In this document: piece by piece, positions 25,452-36,959 of the stretch | Numbering within the stretch: position 1 is the first letter of the stretch | Layout: each line of letters starts with the position of its first letter | DNA from: Tanypteryx hageni | Lineage: Eukaryota; Arthropoda; Insecta; Odonata; Petaluridae | Length of the DNA stretch: 64,000 bases | Reading direction: 5' to 3' | Assembly (NCBI GenBank): GCA_028673005.1 | Contig: CM054118.1 | Coordinates: 60,631,401-60,695,400, forward strand | Position numbers and translations under genes: made by a program | The notes under the pieces: generated by a model | Told to the model about the DNA's origin: nothing | Seen by the model: only the letters and a program-made list of their open reading frames with translations | The model's database searches: none

Positions 25452-25847
25452 ACGATATCGAAATGAAAGTATCGATACCGTAATCATATGATGTATCGAA
25501 TGAAAAGTATCGATACCACAAAAGTATCGGGCTGAAAGTACCGATGTCACTAGAAAATCGAAAGAAAAGAATCGAGTACACAAGTACTTGGTATCGAAAG
25601 GAAATTACCGATGTGAGAATGTATCGATACTTTTTTCGTATCTAAGAATACGAAATCGAAACGAAAGTATCAATACCTTACTCATATGCTATGTCGAATG
25701 AAAAGTATCGATACCACAAAAGTATCGGACCGAAAGTACCGATATCACTAGAAAATCGAAAGAAAAGAATCGAGTACAAAAGTACTTGGTATCGAAAGGA
25801 AATTACCGATATGAGTAAAGTATCGATACTTTTTTCGTATTCCTACT
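25452..25847. repeat. Two-copy 198-bp tandem repeat rich in TATCGATA
   Basis: Two adjacent units (starting 25452 and 25650) agree closely along their length. Each contains several AAAGTATCGATAC or TATCG motifs in both orientations and ends GTATCGATACTTTTTTCGTAT. The repeat lies in the 3' part of the pogo-type element or beside it. TATCGATA is the core recognised by DREF/BEAF-type factors in Drosophila; whether that applies here is unknown. Confidence 0.85.
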
Positions 25848-26815
25848 TATAACATTTGTCAAAATTTTACAAAATATTCATTTATTTTCATGGAATATGA
25901 ATTTTAAAAACAAAATCATTCACATAATTTTCATTTTCAGAAACATAATGCACATTTTATAATTACTGGTAATATTCAGTCTCTGAATAGGAACTTAAAG
26001 TTTTATAAAGTAATTTATCACAAACATGAAAATCCAACAAAGAAAAATATGGCTTATTTGCATAAAAACTGCTGCTAGCATACCCCAGTCTCAAAAAATT
26101 AGGAACTGTAATTATAATAGGAACTTTAGATATGTAAAACAAGAATTACACTTTGACTTTACTTTCAATTGTAAAAAAAATCCCTTTTTGATTTATAAAG
26201 TAATTTAACACCAAAGAACAAAAAGTATAAGATGGATACTCTATAGCATTCGTTATCTCCTCAAATGGCATACAGATTTTCAAATTTAATTACTCTAACG
26301 GCAACAGTCACACACAAATTCAATTTTCTCAACATCCGAGCAAGCTTCATGCGCCCAGTCCTTGTAAATTTGACACATTACCCATTTCTCTCCTGCTTTG
26401 TCATTAGAAAATCTTCCATGGCAGTAAAGACACTGAGCATCTGTTTTTGGATCATCAACTGCACTGTCTTACAAGCTTAATTCATCAGAGTCTGATTCGT
26501 CATGAAAGCTGGTGTCACTCAAGCTAGAGGATTCTGGAGCTACCTGCTTCCGTTTGACTTCTTTTGCTTTCATTGCTTTCTGAACTTTGAAGTTTTCTGA
26601 GCATTTATTAGTTTTCCTTACAACCTTCGTTGCACGTTTTGATTCTTTCGTGCTTTTTTAGAGCTGATCAAATGTGTTTTGAATGGAGAGCTAGTTACAA
26701 CAGAAGACGAGCCTCGTTTTTTTCCTCTCTGGCTGTTTCTTTCCTTCAGTTTTGGCAGAGGTGATATTTTCTCTAGCGGAATTGTAAAAATTCCTGTTGA
26801 TGTGCTTGGGTGACT

Positions 26816-28122
26816 TTATTGGCTCTCCGTAATTGAGACTCTCGGAAGGTTATCTGGATTTCCAAGAGTAGAGCTTTCTATTTCACCTAGCTCCTCCGCT
26901 TCTACTGCCAAGTCCCATTCTCGAAATATTTGAGGGCACAGCGGAAAGATTCCAGTGGCTCTGAAACCATTTACTGCAACCTCTCCTGATTGAACTCGAA
27001 TATAGGCCTTACAAAATAGTTCAGCTACATCATAAATCGTCCCTGGACGGGCGTATGTGCGGAGAAAACACCTCATTTCCTCACTATAATATAATTTCAT
27101 CGGTCCGATGAAGGACTTGTCCAATGGTTGTAATTTATGCGTCGAGTGATGGAGAAGGCAAACTATAGCTACGTGACTTTCACGAGCCATATCGATAATA
27201 TCTAAGTTACGGGTGGGAGAGTAGTGACCATCTAGAATTAACATAACTGGGTCCTCTACTGTAGGCTTCACATTGGCCAAAAAATGATGGAACCAATTGG
27301 TGAACAGCTCTGTTTGTATCCATCCCGATGGATGGCATGCTCCATTGGAGCCAGGTGGTATTCCCTTCATCAGCTGATCACTATAATTCTTCCTTGGGAA
27401 GATCAACATTGGAGGAATAAAATTTCCACCGGCACTCATACATAAAACAAGTGATCAGCGAACCTCTCTCCGCAGAGATTATTTCCCCAACCTCGCGCTT
27501 ACCTCTGAGTGAGATCACTTGTGGTTTTCGCGTTTGTACGACACAAAGACCAGTTTAATCGACGTTAAATATATTTTCAGGCTTGTATAATTTTTTTTTC
27601 ATATTCTTCTTCCAAGATATCGAAGAATGTTTTCACATCTTCCTTGTTGAAGCCCCTTGCTCTTGAAAATGACGTACCCGTTGGCTTCCGGAAGGACAAG
27701 CGATTCGAGTGCCGCTTAAGAAATTGCTTCAACCAATCTTTCCCGGCACTCTCCTTCAAAACCGAAAATGGATTAGAAATATTGTTTTTCTTTGCAAGCT
27801 GAAATGCTAGACGGCGCAGATCTTGCCGTGTTAAGCCAAAGTATTTTCTTTTCATCAATAATAAAAAATCCACCAGTTGGGTTTCCATCTCTGGCGTAAA
27901 AACTGCTTTCTTCCCCAAAGGAGTTCGAGCAGCTTCAGCTGGTGTGAGGTGCTGTTTGTGTTTGGCCAACCTATAAAGTGTGGCACGCGGTACATGATAA
28001 ATTTTGCTGGCCTTTAGATAGCCCATCCTCCCTTCCCGTATTGCTGTAATGGCTTGTTCCATGTTTTCAGGCTCCCATTTCTGCCTTTGCTTAGATTCGG
28101 GTATAACCTGCTTCTTCCCCAT
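26816..28122 (-). pseudogene. pogo-family transposase, broken
   Basis: The first open part (28122-27577) has an N-terminal psq-type helix-turn-helix (residues about 19-52, MEQAITAIREG...SKIYHVPRATLYRLAK) and a CENPB-type second DNA-binding region. The second part (27439-26816) carries the DDE_1 core, with LILDGHYSPTRN and LQPLDKSFIGPMKLYY giving the second and third acidic residues. The gap between them reads IFNVD in another frame, supplying the first Asp, followed by a TAA where Glu is expected. At least two frameshifts plus this nonsense codon inactivate it. It is otherwise nearly full length, so decay is moderate. Confidence 0.8.
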
Positions 28123-28620
28123 TTTTTCGGCTAAGAAGACATGAACATTTTTAACAGAAATTACAGAACAGTAATAATTAAAGAGTAAATTATAACTAAC
28201 GTTCTATAGAAAGTAAACCACAAAATAAGTTTTGTAATATGTTGGGGGTATTATGAAATACTCTCAAAATGTGGTGGGAAATATGGAATACCGGTATTCC
28301 ATATTACCCAAATGGCCATCTTGTGCAAAACTTAGCAATTCACGTGGATACACAGAAGATTAGTAAAATAATATTTATACTGGTAGTTACATCGTACCTA
28401 AATGCATAATTAGAGTGGCTGTTAACAAAAAAATAAGCGAAAACTAAGAGAAAACTAAGATGAAATGCACTTACCTGCAAAACTTTTGGAAAACTGGCGA
28501 AGGGCAGCTTTCATAAATAGGGTGCAGCACCTCATGTAGACAATTGGAGGGTATTCCATATTAAACGACTATTCCGTATTATCCGACTTTCCTCTACCTG
28601 TAAAATTATTATTTAACTTT

Positions 28621-29110
28621 TAATTGTGGTATTTCTGCTCTTTAGCTCCACTTTTAAAATCTTGATTTCATTATGGTATGTTTTACAAATTTTATATACA
28701 AAATGTAATTGATATCCGTTCTGCCAATTCCTTAATTATTTTAATGAGTTTAATTTGTAATTGTGGCATCCCTGTTTGGCTGATTCGGTTTAAATATGCT
28801 AATATGGTTTTATATATACATATGTGTATTATTATAAGTAATAAATTTGGTTAAAATTGATGTGAACAGTTCAACACAAATATGTGAATGAATTTTTTAT
28901 TCATTGTATTGTGGCAGCTCTGCTTTCTGATTCTACACATCTTGATTTTGTTATCTTATGTTGCACGCCTACTTCATACAAAATTTCGTTGTAATCGGTT
29001 TGGCCAATTCCTTCCAAATTAATAATTATCGGGAAAAAATTAACTTTGCAATTGTGGCACCGCTGTTTAGTCGATTCCGTCCAAATAAGCCATTTTGTTC
29101 ATTAAGATAT
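28621..29110. repeat. Degenerate tandem array, about 145-bp period
   Basis: The block AATTGTGGCA(C/T)C.CTGTTT recurs near 28621, 28758, 28903 and 29048. Intervening segments such as ATCTTGATTT...TTATG.TATGTT and TT(T/C)GGCCAATTCCTT appear in units one and three. Units one and three resemble each other more than their neighbours, suggesting an original dimeric unit of about 285 bp. Confidence 0.7.
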
Positions 29111-29119
29111 GTGCATATT

Positions 29120-29270
29120 CTATGAGAATGCTGAAGACAAAATGGACAGATAGGATGAAAAACTATGAAGTGCTACGAAGAGTAGGAGAGAAGCGAATGA
29201 TTATACAGACTTTTAGAAAGAGGAAGGCAAACTGGGTTGGACATTACCTGAGGAGAGAGAGTATGATTAA
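29120..29270 (+). pseudogene. RTE-like LINE C-terminal fragment, 5' part
   Basis: Closely matches 45805-45950 of the full-length LINE at 42970-46150: MLKTKWTDRMKNYEVLRR is followed by EKRMIIQTFRKRKANWVGHY. The 5' side is truncated, the usual fate of LINE insertions. Homology breaks at GATTAAAGAT and resumes at 29559, so a 290-bp insertion splits it. Confidence 0.8.
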
Positions 29271-29558
29271 AGATAGATAGATAGATATACGTCTTTATTA
29301 GGGCGGGATTGAGACTAAACAGTCTCCTCTTCCATCTAACCCATTGTCAGTTGCATACAATTAGATAGTAACAAGTAATAAAATTAAACTAAAAGGTCAC
29401 ATAAAATGAAGAGCAACATAAAATACAATGAAATGTATAGGAAAGTATAGGATTTTAAAAAAATATGGGTAATTGTTGTTGTTGCGGGGAACAACTAGTG
29501 AAGATAATGTACTATTCCCTAGGAAAAACCCCACTGCAGGAAAACACCCACACCCAGA
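29271..29558 (-). mobile_element. Short insertion in the LINE fragment (SINE-like)
   Basis: Inserted between two halves of a LINE fragment. On the minus strand it ends CCCTAATAAAGACGTATATC followed by a (TATC)n run, resembling a retroposon 3' tail. A related 3' end (AATAAAGACCTTTATC) lies inverted at about 29945. A clear target duplication was not seen. Confidence 0.5.
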
Positions 29559-29745
29559 TGTGCTAGAAGGAAATCTAGATGGAAAAAGGGAAAGAGGTAG
29601 GAAAAGATTTCAGTTGATAGACAATTTGAAAGGGAAAGGAGTTATCAAGACATGAAGAGGACAGCGGAAAATAGGAGTATATGGAGAACCAGGTTTAACC
29701 ATGAATAATCACAGACCTGTCTACGGACAGACTACCTATGATGAT
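29559..29745 (+). pseudogene. RTE-like LINE C-terminal fragment, 3' part
   Basis: Continues the fragment at 29120-29270: VLEGNLDGKRERGRKRFQLI, a frameshift, then the same stop region and 3' UTR (AACCATGAATAATCAC, CTGTCTACGGACAGACTACC) as the LINE ending near 46140. Confidence 0.8.
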
Positions 29746-29939
29746 ACTAAATTCATGAAGATGATGTTAGTGACACACACACGGACACCCGGGCGATCTC
29801 ATACGACTACTTTCCATTTTTTGAAATGTAGGCTAAATACTGACCATAGATCATCTAATTTGAATAGTCGCTTATTCTATCCATCTTTTTCCGTTTTTTT
29901 ATTAATTTGAACCTGGAATTTTTGAAGGGCAATATACTA

Positions 29940-30180
29940 GTCGGTAGATAAAGGTCTTTATTAAGCCGACATTGAGACACGGCAGTATCTTCATCCATCT
30001 CACTTAATAGGTTAAAGCGAGATGAGATAGAGAGGCTATGGGCTGTGCCAGAGGAAGAATGGTGCTGTAAGTCACGTGTCTTCCCTCGGGGGATTTTATT
30101 TATAAGATGGTGCCAGAGAATAGGAACCGTCTCCCAGGAGATTAGATTCAAAGGGAGGGAGGAAAGAGAGACATGAGCGA
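29940..30180 (-). repeat. SINE-like repeat with AATAAAGAC 3' end
   Basis: The minus-strand 3' end (GTCTCAATGTCGGCTTAATAAAGACC) resembles that of the insertion at 29271-29558. The remainder is not recognised, so the boundaries are approximate. Confidence 0.35.
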
Positions 30181-30442
30181 GAATAATGTTAAGGACATAG
30201 GAGAGAAGGAATAGAATAGGGGAGAGTGAGGAAGGGGGGATTGTTTTTGACGGCTGTCATGACAACACGGGAGAGACCTTGTCACGTCGAAAGAGAATTC
30301 AGGGCTATATTCGTCGTATATTGGTAAGACACTCGTATTTCTCTAAAAGGAGAGCTCGTACGAATCTTAAGCAAGTCTTTCGTAGGACGGGTATGAGAAG
30401 ATGTACCGTAATAAATTGGATAATATATCGTATATACTAGGG

Positions 30443-31065
30443 CGGGGATGACCGATAGATGGCAGGCGCGCCACACTTGGAACGCGATAATTATCACCTG
30501 CCCGCTAAAACTTTGCCCTCATGAAGTAAATTTTATAAACTTCATATTCTTTTTTCGGATAATGAATTTCTGGTATTAGATATCAGAACTAGAATATGTG
30601 CACAGCGTAACCCGCGTGCTCTCACGTAGCGTTAGTGTGTGTACCACACAGTATCGTCGGACAGTTTTTTTTATATAAGCAATGTAGTCGAAAAGATATT
30701 CGAATTGTGTATTAATCATATTAGTTCAATTTTGTGGAGCCGTTTCCTTCAACGTCTCATTTCAAAGAAAACTCTTCAAAAATGATTCAAAAAAGTTCAA
30801 ACAAATAAATATCTACGTAATACACAATATTTTAACTTGTGTATTTTTCAATTTTGTAGTTGAGTATTTTTTCCCCTTTTGGACACACGTCAGGTTGAAA
30901 ATATACAAACTTGTACGCTTTTACAACAAAATTTATATCAAATAAATCTTTATTATATAACCATGGAGTATCTATTAATAAATAAATGTATGGCACCCCT
31001 GAAACTATATAACAGAAATTTGACATTTTTTTGGCACGCTAATGAAAACCAATTTGCCATCCCTG
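30443..31065. mobile_element. Non-autonomous hAT element
   Basis: The left end CGGGGATGACCGATAGATGG and right end (reverse complement CAGGGATGGCAAATTGG) share a degenerate terminus. The flanking octamers TACTAGGG and TACAAGGG match at 7 of 8 positions. Both ends continue with a GCGCGCCAC / GCGTGCC block. It is 623 bp with no transposase. Confidence 0.55.
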
Positions 31066-31320
31066 TACAAGGGCTACACGCCTCGAGCCCCGTGCCTCGA
31101 TTTACGAGGCGAACTCGTCCGCTGCCCGTGTGCAACCATGAACCTAGGCCTTCGGCATATATTTATGGTAGAAAATAATGCCTTTTCCCCATCATTCTCC
31201 GTTCTCCCTATACGGCCCAAACAAAGAACGAACGGAAAAGAATAGTCAAAAGCCGAGAATGTGAAGAAATGAGCATCGAAAAAAACAAACCCAATGGTAA
31301 GGAGTATGTTTAGTCTATGG

Positions 31321-31607
31321 CAGTGTTTCTCAACGTTTTTTTGTTTGCGTCACCCCATTTCAGTTCTGCGTCACCCCGTTTACTGTTTCATTTCCTTCGA
31401 GTCATCTTTAAAGATAGATTAAGCTTTATCTACAACATAAAGATCAACATGTATACATTCAAAGAAGCAGAGGCAGGTGTTATTCTGGTTTTATTATTTT
31501 TATAAGCCAGAATATGATACACCGTGAATTTATCAAATATTTGCGTCACACTTCAATAACTCTCGCGTCACCTTGAGGTGTGATGTCACCCCGGTTGAGA
31601 AACACTG
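31321..31607. mobile_element. Non-autonomous hAT element with perfect 8-bp duplication
   Basis: Termini CAGTGTTTCTCAAC and GTTGAGAAACACTG are perfect inverted repeats. The flanks GTCTATGG (31313-31320 and 31608-31615) are identical 8-mers. GCGTCACCCC-type motifs lie subterminally at both ends. The 287-bp element carries no coding capacity and should be a recent insertion given the intact duplication. Confidence 0.9.
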
Positions 31608-31649
31608 GTCTATGGTCTGCATTGAAGCATTTTATGCGAGTTTATTAGA

Positions 31650-32770
31650 ACAAAATCCATAATTCATTATGACGTACTTCATTTTTAGTGAAAGCGTCGA
31701 GCCAATGCAACCTTCAATTAGATTGCCTTTTCCCTTTTAAAAGCCTTGAGCTCGCTGCAATGGTAATTGGAATTTTTCATTGTTGAGCCTCAGAAAAATA
31801 TGCTTTCTTGGCGGTTAAAAATAAATATTTACTGTAATTCGGCACAGGTTTGAATTTTGCCATTAAAATTAAACTCTTCATTGATTCATTAAAAAAAATA
31901 TATTTCTATCCCGTATTCATATATTCAATTTCAATTAAAACTAAAAACGCATATTAATAATGCCCTGCATTTAATGGGATTTTGTTATGGGGGTATAGAA
32001 ATGTAACAATGGGGTCAAAAGGACCCCTTCAAAATGTAAATTTTTGGAATTTTCGATTTTTACCGTTAGTTGTGGCCTATGCCCGACCAGCATGCTGTGC
32101 CAAATTTCTGATCTCTAGCCCTTCAAGAAGTACCTTAGAATGAGGAATGGGACACCTAGGAGGTTTGTACACAAGATATTTATATTATAGAGAGATAGAG
32201 TAACTCAATCCTCCATGGAGCTCTTTGATAGTAAAATATTATCAATTTATGTAGATTTATTCCCTTCAATATCCTTAAATTAGAAATTCAGATAAGTCAA
32301 TATGAAGAATAGGTGTTCCTATTTAAAGGTGCAGAAAATTTATGACCTAAAAACGGTTTTGGTATTTCAGATAAGGGAGAGGAAAATAGATATTCGGTAT
32401 TCTAATGTTATGTAAGAAATTCAACATGAACTAGATGAAATTCTTATTATTTTTTTAACCCCCAAATGAAGGGACCACCAACTCTCAATAAATGTACCAA
32501 AAACTTCGAAGTTGACCCTAATTAAATTTATATATTTAAGCCAGGCAATAAAGATATTAACAGAAAGATAATCATTAAAGTGGTTTTTCTCTTATTCAAT
32601 CAAATTGAATATTGTTTAACGCTAATTAGTTTATGTCAAAGAGTGCATTCATATGAGCCAGAGTTAGCAGGATGTAGATAGAAATAAGTTCAAAATGCGT
32701 GAAAAAGTAGCATTATCCTGGTGAAAAAGGCACTTGTGCAAGTCGTGAATAAAATAAAGAAAATAGTGAA
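31650..32770. other. No supported feature
   Basis: AT-rich sequence; no exon or mobile element recognised. Confidence 0.4.
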
Positions 32771-32780
32771 ACCTGTAAAC

Positions 32781-33224
32781 GAGTGGTTCCCAACCTTTTT
32801 ATCATGCGACTCTAAACTGACCAACATTAGGACCTCGCGACCCGTACTTCTAATTGATAGATGAACCGGAGAAAAAGCAGTAAACTGCTTTTGTAACGCT
32901 ACTGCGCCGCAATTTTGATCGGTCTCGGTCACGACCATTTTCGAGAAAAGGGTATCAATATAGAGCGAAACCCATGTTAGCGGGTGTGCGGAGGGAAATT
33001 ATTAGGTCGCTCTGGTGTTCCCGCTTTTTCCAATCCATTTTTGCACATAAGTGTTAAAAGCTTCGAACGGCCAGGGTGACTTGCATCGGCTGCTAGCATA
33101 TCCCTTCACTGATAAAGGCAGTGTTCTAATAATGTACAGTTACAAACTGACTGTAGGGAAAGTTTTCTTCTGAAGACCTCCCGCGACCCTGATTTGGATC
33201 GCGACCCGAGGTTGGGAACCACTG
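32781..33224. mobile_element. Non-autonomous hAT element
   Basis: The ends GAGTGGTTCCCAACC and GGTTGGGAACCACTG are inverted repeats with one mismatch at the outermost base. Identical flanking octamers CTGTAAAC sit at 32773-32780 and 33225-33232. The subterminal CGCGACCC motif is inverted between the ends. It is 444 bp and non-coding. Confidence 0.9.
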
Positions 33225-33239
33225 CTGTAAACACTTCGA

Positions 33240-34500
33240 ACCAATGATCAAATTCAGTTCGCTTTAAATATCCCTTCCTTTTGTTCGGTAGCGGTAGTCC
33301 TTTTCCGGCTTTCTATATTTACTAAAAGAGTTGCTTCTCTGCCTTACATTTTCATGAATTTTCTCAATTCAATCATGCATGCACATAACTTCTTATGATA
33401 AAAAGCGGTTTGAATGTATCGCAGGGTAGCGAAAAATATAAATTCCACTTAAAATAAAAGTCAAGCTGAGATTAGAATAAGTCATCCTGCTTAGTATACG
33501 TATGACACTGTGTCGTAATTTTTTGTTTGCAGCATCGCGCGCATTAGGTGTAGACAAAGCAGCATATGCGCAAAAACATTTGTGTTCGTAGCTATGCTGT
33601 AGTTACACCCATCTTCATCTTTCGAATTTCCTCATTTGAATGGTTCTTTTTAACCTTGAATAATGGTAATCTGCCTAGCGAAAATAATTATTCGAATGAG
33701 AATTTACTGAAAGAATTTATGCTGAGTGTCGTGCTAAAATTACCGTCGAATCCTTTAATGGCGGACTGAGAGATATTATGCCCTCTCCTTGACGATTCCA
33801 CGGGACCCCTTTTACGTGAGAGGCACTCGCAGAACACGACGTTGGAAATACGCTCGCTTATTTTTCAAGTTGGAGGAAATGAATGTGTCTCGTAAGAATA
33901 ACGAGTGCCACCTCACGTTTTTTATTTCTGGCTCTGCATTAAGGGAAAGAGCCCTTTGGAGAATATAAACACCCCATTCGAATGTTTTATTCCATTCAAA
34001 TGTAGATCTGCTCACTCTTAATTATACATAATGAGAAAATCCGTTATTTTAACGCGTTGATACGGTATGACGAGTTAACTCGAAGCAAAAATAATGCAAA
34101 AGAAAGCTTCCTTAATTGTAACTACTAGTGAAATGGCATTTTAAAATATTTAATGCGTTTTTGAATGGCTTTGAGCGTTTGTCTGAAAATGCTCACTTTG
34201 CTACAGAGATAATAAACAGTTTTAAAACGTAAAAATCACACTTTAACTAGTCGTCTATTATGTATCGAAATTTCTTTTTACGATGAAATGTCATCTAAAA
34301 TATTTATTCGCGTTTCATTTAAGCTTAATTTAAGTAATTTATTCATTTATGAATAGAGACACTGAGAATGCATTCTCAGTAATCAAACTAAGCTGAGATA
34401 ATTGTTTCGGCGAAAATGTTTAGTTTATTTTTTCGGATAAACAGGAGTATACAAAATACATAAATTTGACATATTATATTCTGTAACCTTCCCTAAGGAC
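33240..34500. other. No supported feature
   Basis: AT-rich sequence with no recognisable exon or element. Confidence 0.4.
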
Positions 34501-34519
34501 TGCATAAACTTACAGAGGT

Positions 34520-36414
34520 GGGAGGGTTTGTGTGCTCTTATGAACCAAAGAGCTATGCCGGCGGGAGATAATTCTCCTGGTAGGGCCATCCAAGCCGGAA
34601 AGGTCTGAGGGGAAGAATCAGACTAAGAAGCAGTCTTGGGGGTTTTACATCCCCCTGTGCAAGGGCAGCAGCTTGCACAGTACCTCTGTAGGTGGTGGTC
34701 ATGTAGATCTAAACAGTTACAGATGGGTAATCACTCTTGTGAAACTGCGATGAGGAAAGCAAGGGGAAACTATCTCATTATATTTCCCATTATAGGCTGA
34801 AAAGCTGCAAATACCTCTATGGATCTTTCTGGGGTAAAATATTCCGGAGGTTAAATAGTCCCCCGATCGGATCTCCGGGTGGGGACTACCCTAGGGGATG
34901 CACAGAGGAAATGTAACATTAATAAGAAGAAAGCAAGTAGTGAAAAATGAAGAATAGGCACATGGAATGTTAAGACTATGAATTCAGTGGGTAAACTAGA
35001 GAACTTGAAAAGGGAAATGAGAAGGAATAATGTAGGTATAGTAGATTTTAGTGAAGTTCGGTGTGATGGAGAAGGCGAGATAAATTAAGACGAATTTAAG
35101 ATTATTTACTCGGGAGGAGAGAAAAAGGAAAGGGGAGTGGGTATTATAATGAAAAAAGAGATAGCTGAAAGAATTAGCAAGGTAGCGACAGTCAATGATA
35201 GATTAATAGCCGTAAAACTTCAGATGGAGTCAGTGGAAATGCTTATAATTCAAGTGTATATGCCAACAACTAATGCTGGTGACGATGAAGTAGATAAAAT
35301 GAATGAACAGATTAGGGAGATATTGGAGGAGGAGGGAAAAGGAAGGATCACCATCATAGTAATGGGAAACTGGAACAGTCTAGTCGGAGAGGGACAGGAA
35401 GATAACTTAGTGGGAAAATATGGACTAGGGAAGAGAAATGAAAGAGGGGAGAAACTTCTGGAATTCTGCCATAGAAATAGATTGATTGTAACTAATACAT
35501 GGTTTAAGCACCACCAGCGGAGACTTTACACATGAAGAAGCTCAGGAGAACAGAGACGATACCAGATAGATTACATACTAGTCAATGAAAGATTTAGAAA
35601 TAGCATTTAAAATGTGAAAACACTACCAGGGGCAGATATCAATTCAGACCACAACCTTTTGGTGGCAAATACACAATGTAGACTAAAGAGCGTTAAAAGA
35701 AACCTAAGAGTTAACAGGAAATGAAACTTAGAGGAACTCCTTAAGAACAAGGAGGCTATCATGACTGAGCTGGAGGAAAGGTTGGGGGAGAGAGCTAAAG
35801 AAAATAGGAAAAATGTAGATGAGGAGTGGAGATACATCCATAGCAAGATTAAAGATTTAATGGAAAAGAAGGTAGGAAAGATAATTGGTGAATGAAAGAA
35901 AAAACCCTGGGTCACTGCAGTCATGCTGCAAAAAATGAAACAGAGGAACAAAACACTGAAGAAGGCCAAAGAAAGTACAATGAGTTAAATAATGCTTTAA
36001 GAAAGGAAACAGATAAAACCAGAGAACAGTGGATTAATGAGAAATACGAGGAAATTGTCGATTTTGAAAGAATTTGTAGAACAGACCTCATGCATAGCAA
36101 AGCAAGGGAACTATTCAAGAAAAAAGACAAGAAAGATAGGACGTAAAGGAATCATGAACAAAAGTGGTAAAATAGTCTCGGAGCCAGACAATGTAAATAA
36201 TGTCTGGAATAAATACATTGAGGTGCTGTATGGCAAAGAAGGAAAGCAAAGAAATAATGAATTTAATGAAATAGTGGATGTGGAAAAAGACCAGCTAGGA
36301 CCAAGTATTCTCGAGTCTGGAGTTAAAAGAGCAATTGATGACAGGAAAACAAGGAAGGCTGTTGGGAGTGATGATATACCAGTGGACGTTCTTAAGGTTT
36401 TGGGGTCGAATGGA
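34520..36414 (+). pseudogene. RTE-like LINE, 3'-truncated copy
   Basis: The 5' UTR matches the intact copy (AGTCCCCCGATCGGATCTCCGGG, GATGAGGAAAGCAAGGGGAAAC). It is followed by an endonuclease domain with RIGTWNV-like, GNWNSLVGEG (the Asp of GDxN is replaced by Asn) and a recognisable but stop-interrupted coiled linker. Homology to the full-length copy ends near VGSDDIPVDVLKVLGSNG at 36414, before the reverse transcriptase catalytic motifs. Several stops and frameshifts are present. The 5' end is present and the 3' end lost, the reverse of normal LINE truncation, so a later deletion or insertion removed the rest. Confidence 0.8.
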
Positions 36415-36460
36415 TGTTATAGAAGGGCCGCAGTTGTTTAATATGGGCCCGAGTTGAGAC

Positions 36461-36606
36461 CAGAGCCGTCTCTAGGGGGATGCGGGGCCCGGGGCGATCA
36501 GCATTTGCAGGGACCCTTTACAATCTAAAATTGTCAAGGTATAATTCGCGCACTTTGTAAAAATTATTGTATATTTTTAAATATATACATTTTATTGCAT
36601 AATATA

Positions 36607-36607
<1 letters not shown>
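36461..36607. mobile_element. hAT-like terminus, partial
   Basis: CAGAGCCGTCTCTAGGG followed by GCGGGGCCCGGGGCG resembles the terminus of a hAT family. No right end or duplication was found, and the sequence then runs into a (TA)n tract. It adjoins the deletion point of the LINE. Confidence 0.35.

Positions 36608-36644
<37 letters not shown>
36608..36644. repeat. (TA)n microsatellite
   Basis: About 37 bases of alternating TA, immediately left of a Tigger-type terminus. Confidence 0.85.
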
Positions 36645-36647
<3 letters not shown>

Positions 36648-36959
36648 TAAACTCCCAGTTATCCGGTACTCAAGCATCCGGAATTCTCACGCAACCGGCA
36701 TAAAGATTTGAACTTGCTTGAAATTATGAACTTGGGCGTTTCGATTCTCGCGGTAGTTTTTTCGGTTGCGGCAGTCGCTGGCGTCAATTTTCACGTATTT
36801 GGTACCTCGATAAACTCTCGATAGTTGCTTTCTTGCTATTTCCGGCTATTTGAGTAACACGTGCATTGGAGATTTTATGAACTAGTAATCGTGTTGTGTA
36901 TCGGTGAAAATTGTGATCGTGTTTTTTATCGGAAAATTTCCACCCCTCAATTTGCGATG

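Larger units (their letters stand above)
25293..28610 (-). mobile_element. Decayed pogo-type DNA transposon
   Basis: The 5' end (minus orientation) begins CAGGTAGAGGAAAGTCGG at 28610 with a TA at 28611-28612. Copies of ATATGGAATAC or its variants occur near that end (28550-28580, 28285-28310) and again near 25325 at the opposite side, as expected for subterminal transposase-binding sites. The element contains the broken transposase at 28122-26816. The 3' boundary near 25293 is inferred from TA plus the GGTAATATGGAATAC block and is less certain than the 5' one. Confidence 0.55.
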
